From Enoplolaimus lenunculus (taxonomy: Eukaryota; Nematoda; Enoplea; Enoplida; Thoracostomopsidae): a stretch of DNA of 64,000 nucleotides. Below are positions 47,592-59,300 of this stretch, in pieces (within the stretch, counting starts at the first letter, position 1; each line of letters starts with the position of its first letter). The notes beneath the pieces are model-generated. The model did not search any database. It worked only from the letters and a program-made list of their open reading frames with translations, and was not told where the DNA came from. The position numbers and the translations under genes are program-made. The DNA is taken from the NCBI GenBank assembly GCA_030248215.1, contig JASANG010001849.1, positions 1-64,000 of the forward strand, written 5' to 3'.

Positions 47592-49939
47592 TTTGCCTGT
47601 CAAAAGGCATCAAAAAGAAGTTATGATTAGGAAGGGTAAATTCTTTTTGATGTTTTAAACAGACAAAAGGTGTACTAACTGATATGTATGTACAAAAAGT
47701 CCGTGCCAAGGGGCGTATGAAGGATTTCTGTTTTGAAATTCAAAAAATTTCGTTTTTAGTACCCGGAACAGCATTCCAATATTTAGCACAACCTTAGTAG
47801 TGTTACACAATATACAGTTTATAATAAGACGCTTTCAAACTAATATTATTTTTGTGACGGATCATATGGCAAAATTTACAAATTTCACATACGCCTATTG
47901 GCATTGTCAGTCGCGAAGTGATCACGCTATATCTTAAATAATTAGTTATTAACTGTAATTCTTAAATAGTTAGGAAAGCAAGAAATATATCTAGCTAGTG
48001 GTAGGAAATAAATTTGCAAGTATGTGTGGCACGCACAACAAAGCGGAGTAACAAAAAGTCATAAAATTACGCTTCGCACTGGAGACAAGATTTCTAATGA
48101 GTAACCAGTGGCATTCCGCATACTGATATTCCCGGCAGTTACGTGTATTACATATTCAAGAACTTCTGGGGATTTTAAATTCCTGGAACATTTGGTTTTG
48201 TTTAGGATAACTGTAGTATTGATAATTTGTGTTATTCTCCAATAGAGTTAAATTTTCTTTCGTTTCATGATTTTCGCCTTGGATTTGGATTTGAACTTAA
48301 AAGTTTACTAGCTTCTGTATTGTGCATTACAAGGAGAATCACAAACAAACAATACAATTGTTCTAAACTAAGGCATAACGCTCAGAACTTATCACCAGAT
48401 CCGAGAAAACTTAGACTAAGGCCAGACGGAACTGACACCATCGGTGATAACCATTTTGTACAACTGTGACTGCATAACTTTGCATTCCGTATAATCATAT
48501 CCGTGCCGTTCTTGTAAATACGTTTCATAGAAAATCTTGAAAACCGACCCTGCCGTTGGTGAAGGGCGAATACGCTAGCATCATAGATCCTGAAACACAC
48601 AAAGCCGTAGATATACCATCCGAATCCGACAATTATGTATCGGCATTCTGTACTGTATTGCGTATTATTTGTAGCGCTGCACATTAAATTATCTAAATAT
48701 TAAATGCTCAAGCGTTTGAAAAAGGTCGGCGATGTTATATCGGGTGAAAGTGGGCATGAGGTTCATACTTTTGTATTTCTCAGTTGTTTTTAATCATTAT
48801 TATATTTTGTTCAGTAGTCACAAGGCTGGAGTTTGGTGAAATTTTCGATTCCTGTTCTGGTTTTAGAGTTTTAGAGCGCGACATAGTAAACAGAAAAATT
48901 ACTTTCAGATTTATTAATAAGTTGTCAGATTCAATAATTCTATGCGCGGTTATAAGATTTTGCACGCTACAACAGTAACCCGTTAATTTAAAATATTTCA
49001 AATTCAGGTTCTTGTTCCTGTAACATTTGGTGTCTGTTAAAACTATGTTAAGTATGCTCATAAAGTTATTTTGCTCATTTCATTTGTATGATTCTTTAAA
49101 ACATGCCCATGATTAATTCTGAAATAAACGAACTGCGACCGGATTTCTGATTCCGCCTGGCATATGTTGGTAATTGTCAGTCTAGGTAGGTACGGGAACT
49201 TTAGACCTTTTATCTAAGCAGCTGAGAAAGCAGGCTTACATTCCAACTACTTGTTTTCGTTGGTTGTTGGCTGCGGGCAAGCATACGATGTAGTGCAGTA
49301 CATTACAACATTTGCACTTAATAGACAAGCATGTTTCACATGCTTACAGTAATAACAATAAACAAAAATTGAGAAGCGAATTTTATCGAAAATTATTAGC
49401 CATGGCTTTGATGGAGCTTGACTTTATCTGAATTCATTTAAATTTTCTCCCTATTTATTCCTTTTCAACAGCGTGTATATACAATAGGCATCTCAGATAA
49501 TTTTAGGGATTAGCGGCGTCACACGTTCACACACAATCCAATTTTCAGCCAGATGACACGCTAGAGGTAATATACATATTTACATGCTTGTGCTTAAAGT
49601 AGCTTCACTGTAAACACTGAGATCGAACGAGGCTTAGTATGTACTTTTAACCGGTGTATTTCATCGTCAAAGATTCAAACTTGGCGAAAATTTTCATATT
49701 TCTTGATTGTTAATGGTATCCGTCGTTAATGTATGATTGCTAATGTTATCCGTCGCTAATGAAACTACTGGTTAACGAAAGGTATAAATAGTTCCTTGGA
49801 AACTGAATAAAAGTACAACACCATGTTTTGCAGCTTATGTATTGTTTACGAATTCAGAAGCAATTGCCTTTGAAACTTTTGATGGTGCTTACGTGTCCAT
49901 TATTACGATGACATTTGTCAGATAGCTGTGTATATTGGT
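47592..49939. other. Intergenic, no recognisable gene
   Basis: AT-rich, with only short unconvincing ORFs. Any 5' UTR and upstream first exon of the EEA1-like gene should lie here or slightly further right. I could not identify one. Confidence 0.4.
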
Positions 49940-50307
49940 TACTGACCGCAAAAATTTTTGCCGATGCCGATGCCAATTCTTATTTTGAAAATATGCCCAT
50001 ATTTTAGTACACCATGCTTAAAGAACAGATAGGATTCTACATTACATTATTATACGAAGACTTAAACGCTAACCACCATAATTGATTATGATTTTATGAG
50101 AACGGCTCATTTAAAATTAATTTTTCAAACACAAACAAAAGCGAGAACAGTTTCTTGATCAGACACACTGATGCGTACGTACGCGCCAGGAATTGAAATT
50201 GATAGGATTTCAACTGACTGTTATGTGCAAAATGTATCGACAAAGAATCGGCAGTTTTTGGAAGAGCCAATTATTACCAATGCCGATTAATAATCGGTGC
50301 ATCTCTA
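49940..50307. mobile_element. hAT-like MITE, GATGCCGATGCC family, older copy
   Basis: Homologous along its length to 52052-52467: shared blocks ATTTTTGCCGATGC, AGGATTCTACATTACAT, CAGACACACTGAT, CAACTGACTGTTAT and a right end GGTGCATCTCTA. The left terminus is decayed and no target duplication is evident. It ends about 60 bases before the first recognised EEA1 exon. Confidence 0.65.
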
Positions 50308-50365
50308 GTTTTTTGCCGTCATATTCGTTGTTATACGTATGTTGTATTTGTTTGTTCATTCCTAG

Positions 50366-53300
50366 GGATTTGTGTGCCCTGTTTGTAAACAACCGTGTCC
50401 GTCGCCGGAGGCGTTGCAACAACATTATATGCTTAGTCATCAGGAAAATGGAACGCAGTCTTCCGATGTATGTCTTAGAATCTTATTTATTGCACTTTTA
50501 TAAATTTTTGTACTTACAGAGAAACCCCCGTATGTGTTGAAGGTTTTTTAATTAACATTGATTTTATGTTTTGAGCGTGATTTCTCCTGAATAATGTATT
50601 GACTGCTCCTATAATCTACGATTGCGCAAAGCAGATGAAACTTAACGACAATGAATCTACATAGGTTTTGTGGTTATTTTGTTTATTGCGGTGTTTTGTC
50701 GAATATAGTTTCTTTCTCCAGGTTACTACGTAACTTATAACAAATTAGCAATAGAATTTTAGAATTCATGGTAGTTTGGGAGTAATGATCTTGGAATAGC
50801 ACGTGTATGATTATTACTTAATTACATTTGCTTTTAGCCATCCCACGCATCTTCGTCTAAACCCAGAAGCGAAAGTAAAAGTAATGAAAGCGGTAATGGC
50901 GCAGCGAATAACAACGAACTATATGCATCTGATAAATCTGGTGCCAATCAATGTGCTGGAGCGTTCACGTGTCCGCAGTGTATGAAAAATTGCGATAACG
51001 CTGAGTCGTTGCAAATTCATTTCACTACGCATCATGGAAATGTGATAGCTGATGTTGTCAAGTATGTTGTGTATTATTGTCTGTTAATGGCTGAGTAGTG
51101 AGTTTGTATTAGTTCAGATAGAGCGAATGTGTTTTTGAGTTATTATAATTTCTGATAACATATTCCAAGACAAGTACGCTGTGATTACAGTGAAACTCAT
51201 TTAAAAATAATGCTGATGGTTCGCTACTGGGGAGAGGAAGGTCCCCTCTTAACAAAAGCCACCCCCACTTAAGATTCCCCCGGTTAAACCTTCCTAAACC
51301 AAAGGTTTCTCCCCCGGTTAATTTAACGTTCCTCACTTTTTGGAAAAAACGTCATCAGTATCAAATAAAACATACCCTCTCCTCACGGTCATATATGTCT
51401 TATATAATTGATCTGTGGTTATTATTTATATGGATGGTTTTGACAATGTGCTTATTTGTAGGCGTAACTACACACTGGCTAGTGCAACCGACGCTTTATT
51501 GAAAATTTTGCACCCCCGCTCAGAAATTTTTCCTCGGCTGATGCCCTTCACTACTTGGTTTTTCTTTGCGGGGGAATCCTTCAAACTTTGACGCTCCAGT
51601 GTGATCCGTTTCCCTACCTCAGTTCCCGTTTAAATTTTTGGACAACGAAGGACTGATTAAACAACTGTGTTTTGATTAAAGAATTTAGTTCATTAAAAAT
51701 TAACGTATAGAAGCTTTATTTTCAAATTGCTTTTTACGAGTTTGTACATGTTTATTATACTTTTATTGTTTTAAAGTATTTGCGCCCCAGGAAGCACGGT
51801 GCAACTCGATCCTGTCTGCTTTATGTTTATGATTTTTAGAAATTCTGACAGTTCCGCTCTGAAAATGGAAATAAATGATTTGACAGCTTCTCTCAAAGTA
51901 AGCGAGTCACAGTTTTATCAAAAATTTAACATATTGTTTATATCTATCCGACATCTTGTCTGCATGGTACTAACAACAAACACTGCGTTTGCAATGGTCG
52001 TGAAATACTTTGCGAGTAGTGTAAAAATAACCAAAGTGATCGTAAATAAACTAGGGATGTGCCGATACGAAAATTTTTGCCGATGCGGATGCGATTCTTA
52101 TGAAATTTTGCCGATGCTGAATGATGCCGATTCCAACTTTATTACGCCATATTTAATAAAAAAATAGGATACTACATTACATCATTATATGAAGACTTAA
52201 ACCGTAACCATCATAAACAATTAGAATTATATAAGAACGGTTCTTTTCAATTAATTTTTTCAAGCACAGACGCAAAAAAGATAACAGTTTTCCTGGCCAG
52301 ACACACTGATATGCGCTCAGGAATGAAATTTATAGCATTCCAACTGACTGTTATATGCGCAAAAAGTATCGGCAAAGAATCGACAATTTTTTGCAGTGCT
52401 GATGCCGATGCCAATGCTCACGAAAAGTGCCGTTTATTGCCGATGCCGATTATTCGGCATATTTCTAAAGTAAACTCTTGAAGAAAATTATTGTTAGTAT
52501 AATTCTGAAACAGTTTTCGTCCTAGATTACCGTGTACATATATTTTTACAGGAAGAGAAATGGTACACCAGTGAATTGAAGAACGAACTAGAGAAACTGC
52601 AAAAGCAATTGGCTCAATTTTCTAAAGGTCCATCTAAACAGACGGGTGGAGAGGTATGTCAGGCGAAAAGAACAATTAAGGGGTTTCTGGCATTGGTTGA
52701 CTGTTGGTAGTGAGGTTTCAACCGAAGCTAAATTTTGCAGTGTCTAGATAATAGCGCCAGTGTTGCGTACTAGAGACAATTTGCGAATTCCTTTCGTATA
52801 TTACTTATATTTCATAAATAGTAAGCTGCATAAATTTTTATATTAAAAAGTTACATCGTTTCTAGTCCTGACATTTTGACAGCTTTTCATGTCGTAAAAA
52901 CATTTAGCGAGGTATATAGGGTTTGGTGAGGGAAACGTAGTGTGTTACATTTGTCTATTTAACCTACGCGAATCTCATGGACCTCGAAATATTTAAAAGC
53001 TCTATTATTTAAATGCTAACTAGTCAAACCTGATTAAAACCGTTATGTAACATATCGTTAAATATTAAAGTTGTCTGATTTCTTAGACATGGGTTTTTCT
53101 GAGCCGCATGTTTGGATGATGACAAATTATAAATTTCCAAAACAAATATGTGCAATCGTAGGTTTGGCTAGCTGCATATCATTTTGGCTTTACAAACAAA
53201 GTGCATTTTGCTCACTTTCATTTTAAATACCGCCTTCCGCAATAAGAACACTGCACAGTGGTTTTTTGAGTACATGGTTTTATGAACTGTTATATACAGA

Positions 53301-56300
53301 ATTGTTGTAGTCCAACTCCTTTTTTAAATTATTGTAGTCCAACTCCGTTTTTAATTAACGATTTTTAATTAATAACGATGTATTTTCTTATGAAATTTCT
53401 GCTTAGGAAGATGTTGAATATTACTTGCAACAAATACAGGCACTGGAGGCTGGAAAAGCATTAGGTAATTGCTCCGTTTCATTTTAAGGTTATTATAACT
53501 TAAATGGAAATTGTGAATATAAATTATGAATTCAAACTGACTTCGCGCTGTACATGAGTAACGGTAGTGCTTCTCACATTTTTGCAGTTGCGATGTGATT
53601 CATGCATGTATAAGTTATTCCGTTATCCAAACTGCAACTATACTCATATTGTAACTGTTTCAGTGACTAGCCAATTGCTTGAACATCAGAAGAGTATAGC
53701 AGATTTGAAGCATGAAATGGAAACTTCTAAACGTGAACGTGATCTTGCGGTGATGAAAACTATTAAAATGGTAAACAAGTCTTAATTGCCTGTTATGTTT
53801 TAAATCAAGCTGTTATACATAAATACCAACGTAATATAATACGCTGAGTAACCGAGGAAAATATAATTCCCTTTAGGTACTCTAACTTTAATGAAGATGA
53901 TTTTGGTTCGTTTAACCTGCACTTACAATTTTTCTATGTCTTAGTCAAAGCAGCATGCTTCTATGCAAGCGCGGTGGGACGAAGAATCCGAACAAAAGAT
54001 GGCACTTGGTGAAGAAGTATTACAATTGCGTGGAAAACTGTATAATTTGAATCAAGTTCTAGATCAGAGGTAGATGGTAGTGCTGGATTCTGTGAATTAG
54101 CTGCTAACTAGACCTGTGGTTGCAATTGTATGAACGATGTTTTGTGCTATAGCTCATTTCAATTTTATGACTTACGCTAACATATTTTAGTGTTTTGTTA
54201 AGGTCCTTTGCTTTGATATTTAAACTGTTTAGCACAAGCTATATTTGTTGATGACTTTCTTGGCTTGCTGTGCGTCGTTAATGTTGGCTAATATCAGACT
54301 ATTTTAAATTTAAGAAAGTTATCCAAATGTGGATTCAAAAATTTATATAAGACCTATCACCATCTGGTAATTCGTGCTTAAATTTTTGAATACCTGTGTC
54401 TTTTGGCTATTTAGACCTAGTGAAGACGATGTGAATGTGCTGAAACAAGAGTTGGTTCATGCTCAGAAAGCGATGGATGAGTTGACCTTGTCTCGTGAAA
54501 ACGAACTTGAAAGCCTTAAAAATCAATTGATGTCCGTTCAGAAGCAATGTCTTGAGTAAGTTATTGTAGGATGTAGCAGTGATCTGTGAAAATAAATTAT
54601 TGGTTTCTATGAAATCGTGGGTTATCAAAATTGTATTAAATTATTAAGCATTGTAAAATGGGCGGTGGCTCTGTTTTTGCTCGCGGCAAACATCAAAGAA
54701 ATACGTGTTATGAGCACAAAAAGAACGTTTTTAATAAATAAAACTTAATTGCAAATTCTCTATTAGAATTTTTTACCATTCAGTGTACAACCCCGGTATC
54801 GTCTCCCATAGACTATCTACCTCATCCTACAGTCGGGTGTCTTCCGGAGGTTCTGGCTATTTCGTTAGTAAAATTTTATATAGTTGCACAAATATTATAT
54901 CGTTCGATACGGTTAGCTTCATGTTTTGGTACAATTTTAGAAGTTACTTTGTTAGGATTTCTTAAAATATGCCAAAACTAAACAGGTTTACAAAATATTT
55001 GCTAAAATTACCAAGTTAAATGCTATTTTAACTGCCTAATTTCGTTTTAGCTACCGCTTCGGCTTCTGGAACTTTTGTTGGTCTTCGGTTTCGGTATTTT
55101 TCTCTTACCGTTGAGCCCTTGAGGCGGTCAGAGAAAACCTTCTTCTAGTGAATGTACGCTACACAAGATTAGCGATAGCAACTGGCTTTATTATTTTTTC
55201 ATTACAAACTTTAGGAAACAGACTTGAGTACTAAGTCAAACCGAAATGAGGCGCATGTACTGTAGCACACATTTATGCAGCCAATTAGCAGTTCTACTCC
55301 CGACTCAGGTAACACCGCCCCTCAGCACCTTGCTACTTACTGCGCCGAGAGTACGACTGCAGCTTTCACCGTCTGTTGAAGCGTTACTCGTAGCTTCGTT
55401 TACTAGAGGCCGTACCAATGGTCAATTTTCAAACCAGAAGGCCAATGCATATACAGTACCTATAAATAAGTAAGCGTGCAAGTGGTTAGTAACAGAACGA
55501 CAAAAACTATGCAATGAAATTCATCTGAATTCTTGCCGTAGAACATTAGTGCGGACTGTAGGTATGTTACAATTTAAGGTATCACAATTATAGTTTAGTT
55601 TTTAGTTGTAGGTGTTCTAATCGCCGTTACAGAGCGGAAATCAGTATTTATAGTCACTTATTGAAACCGGCAGGTCTGTAAGAACTTGGTTGGAAAGGCC
55701 TGATTTGAAAGTCAGCTCAAATATCGGAAATGTTTACCTGGCGGTCACTGTTTTTGGCATTCTGACAAAACTAGCTTGTTTGTGTTGTGTTTACTTGATG
55801 GTCCCGTAATTACATAATACCAGGGTGCAACCGGAATTACAATTTACCGGAACCGGAACCGGAATTTGAAAATTTTACCGGAACCGGAAAGTGAAAAATG
55901 CATTTCACCAAAAATTTCAATTTAATCTTACTTTTTGCTCTATTATTTGTGAAACAACCTTAGTCGAACATAGGTATTTATTTTATTTGTTGTATTTTAG
56001 ATTTTCGTCGCCGACTGAAGTGAAATCCACGATCATTGACTTATATTCGGAGTACAAGTGGCTTTCAAAAGAGATTCTTAAAAATTAGCAAAGTTAAGAA
56101 AACAGCCAAATTATAACACCGGAATTTTTAAATCCGGTAAAAATTTACCGGAACTTGAAGGTGAAAAAATGCCGGAACCGGAACCGGAATTCCGGTTGCA
56201 CCCTGCATAATACATATGTTATATTCTTCGCTTTGAGAGTTGTGTAATTTCAATATGTAGCTTGATATGTGAAGGAAACGAAGGGAGCATAATTGATAGT

Positions 56301-59300
56301 TGAATTTATTTTGATTTTGTTAGGCAAGAAAACTTAATCAAATCGCTAACCGATCAGCTAGAAGTTGCTCCGAAATACGATGAAGTTGACAGGTAATTTC
56401 ATTGATAGTAAACAGTTTTTTGACCATGGTTTATGTGAATTTTTTTATTGTTAAGTTGTCAGATTACAATGTCTCTTGACTATTTCCAGAAGCTTTCTGT
56501 GAAGATAAAAGTGAATCAGTATTCAGTGGCTTTTGCAGTTTCTGGTAGACAGGTGTTTCTGCAGACATAGTACTGCCTTATTACCGGCTTGAATGCTGTA
56601 GTAAAAAATTGCATTTAGGTTACAAGCTATGATGAGTGATGCAAATAATAAAATTCAAACCGAAATGGACAAAGTTTTGGAAGAAAAGAAGACCATGGTC
56701 GACGAGCTTGAAAAGGTTTGTACTTTTGGTTGCATTATTGCATTTATTAGTCGTGTTGGTTATTTCGTCGTTCTGGTTAAGTAATAAGAGAGCTGTTTTG
56801 TCCATTTGGTAGAAACCAAACAGTAGTATACCATTTAGATAGTGAAAATATCAGACGTGCAGAAATTGCAACATGCATGGAGGCGACAAAACAATTAAAG
56901 TTTGTTTGACAAATTAACAATATAGAATATATTGTGTATAACTTAAAGTGCTGATTACATCTGTGGATCTGAATAATGTTGACGTTAGAGCTGGTGCTAA
57001 AATGCCAGTATCGTTTGGAGTAAGAATTTTTTGAAATTCAGCTCAAAGATCGGCTGCGTAAGCAACAAGATGCAGTTGATAGCGGTGAATCGATCATTCC
57101 ACACCTGAAACAACAAATTGAATCGTTGGAATCTGAACATTCGAAAGTTACCACTGAACTAAAAGAAATGACTGGAGCCCTCGAGGATGCTAGACTCCAG
57201 ATTGATAAAGTAACTATCTTGATATATATTTTTTGTGCAGCAAATGATAGCGCTGAACCTGGTGTCATTACAGTGAGGAGACACGCTTGCATCAGCCTAT
57301 TATTTATTTTATTGTTTTCAGGATAAGTTTCAAACTTTGACCTGAAGAGCAGATTTTGGCCATCGTGCGCAAAATATATAAGAAAAAGTCATTTGTTAGT
57401 AGTAATAACACCGCCGTGGGACCCAGTGTAAAGGCTGTCCCAACCCAGGTTTTAAGAGCTTACTAAAAATTTCGTACAATGTTTCGAGCAAACCCTTTTC
57501 CCTGAAGCCTTGAAATTTTGAATTTAGCTTTACTAGCAATAACAAAAAACATTAAATCATAAAAAATATCAAAAACTCACAATTGTCTGATCATTGACTT
57601 CTTAATTTGGTGATAAAACACGCCACCAGCTGGATTTGTTCCATTGAGGTCACGAAAGCACGGCTTTTTGTAAAAATTGCGGTTGTCCCAGTAGTATTCT
57701 TACCTTAAGAGCGGTTCCCCCAGCTTAGCAACTTTAAAATGCGTCGACTCATTCACTCTGTGCGTTTCGACACATTCACCCTGTGCGTTTCGACTTAAAT
57801 TGTTTCACTTTCATTCATGAAGGATGCCCCTTAACATCAATGAAAGAAAGAGTTTAAGTTTACTTTGCACTCCGCCGTTTTCCTTGCGCAGTGTGTATTA
57901 AACCTGCAAGAAAAACCTAGGTTTTATTAATTTGTTTTCTCGCGAGGTGTGTTAAACCTGCAAGAAAGTTGGTTTTGGCATTTGCCGAACTTCTGATTTT
58001 CGAATGGAATGGGTAACTATTTGATACTAAACATTTCACACAACTAAAATAGCTTCTTGTTTTCTTCGAAATTGCAATTCTAAACATATTCTGCTGCTAC
58101 CAAATTGCACTGGCTTGCCAAAGCTATCTAACACTTGCAACTTTAACTTGTTTGAATACAGCAATTTACAGTCTAAAAATTTTATATTTGAAGGTTCGTA
58201 ATATAACACCGGTTCTTTTACACTTAAATTTGGAATTAGAGTTAGCGTTTTTCAGAGTTGTCTTCTACAACCTGTCCTCCAATAAAATCACAACGTAAAA
58301 AGAAGAAATTGGTATAGAACCACATATCTACTACCCGTTCCTCTGTAACGGAACCTTCAATAGAATTTTGATTTAAACCCAGAATTTCTTGAAGTCTAAT
58401 CGAAATGTCTTTAATTTTACTGCCGCCAGTACATTTAATGGTAATTTTTTAGTTAACTCGCTATAGTTAATTTCAATAAATTTTTTATCTATTTTTGCTA
58501 TGCTAGATCGTAGATAATCAATGAAACATTGATTATCGTAACATACCATTGCAGGTATGTTTATATTGTGAAATGTTTTACTATCCGGCGAATAATAGCT
58601 TTGTGAAAAGTCGCCGTCGGTGATATTAAAGATAGGACGTGGAATAACAATTTTTGTCAAACCAACTTCAAATTGGTTCAGGCCAAAATCAAGGAAAGTT
58701 GACAGATAACAGTCAACTACTGAATCTGTAAGTTCAGATTCTAGGTAAACATAAATCTTTTCAATCATTTTTTGTTTCATTTTAATTCACGTCAAAATCA
58801 TCAGCTTATATACTATTATAAGTATTAAAAAATAATTATTTGTTTAAGACCTAATAAAATTCAAGTAATCGCGCTGAAGCGTAGGTCTGTCTTGCTTTTA
58901 AGGACATACCAGTAACATAAGCATAATCCCAAGTGTTAAACTCGGCCGCAAGGATAATCAAAAATTATGCCTAAGCCTACTCTATTACACATAGTGGAGA
59001 AAATGGGATGGCTTCTAAAAGTAACTATTAAAAGATTTATAAACCTCTGTTACTGTCACGCACAGCGGACCTATGTTACTTTTAGACTTCCCGTTTGCCC
59101 GTGGGCCTGTAAAAGAGTAGGCTTAGATTCTAGACATTTTTGCTTAGGCTTAGTAGTACACTTTTGCAACACTTAGGCTTATGAACACTCTTAATCTACT
59201 GTTACGGCCCTAAAAGTAGCATTGGCCCACAGCGATAACATAAACCAAAAATAAAACTTAAATGAAAAAAACTGAATTGATCAAACTATTTTCAAAACTT

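Noticed and set aside
55246-55473. 75-residue + ORF in an EEA1 intron
   Set aside because: No splice phase fits EEA1 and no coiled-coil character; the neighbouring exons join in phase without it.
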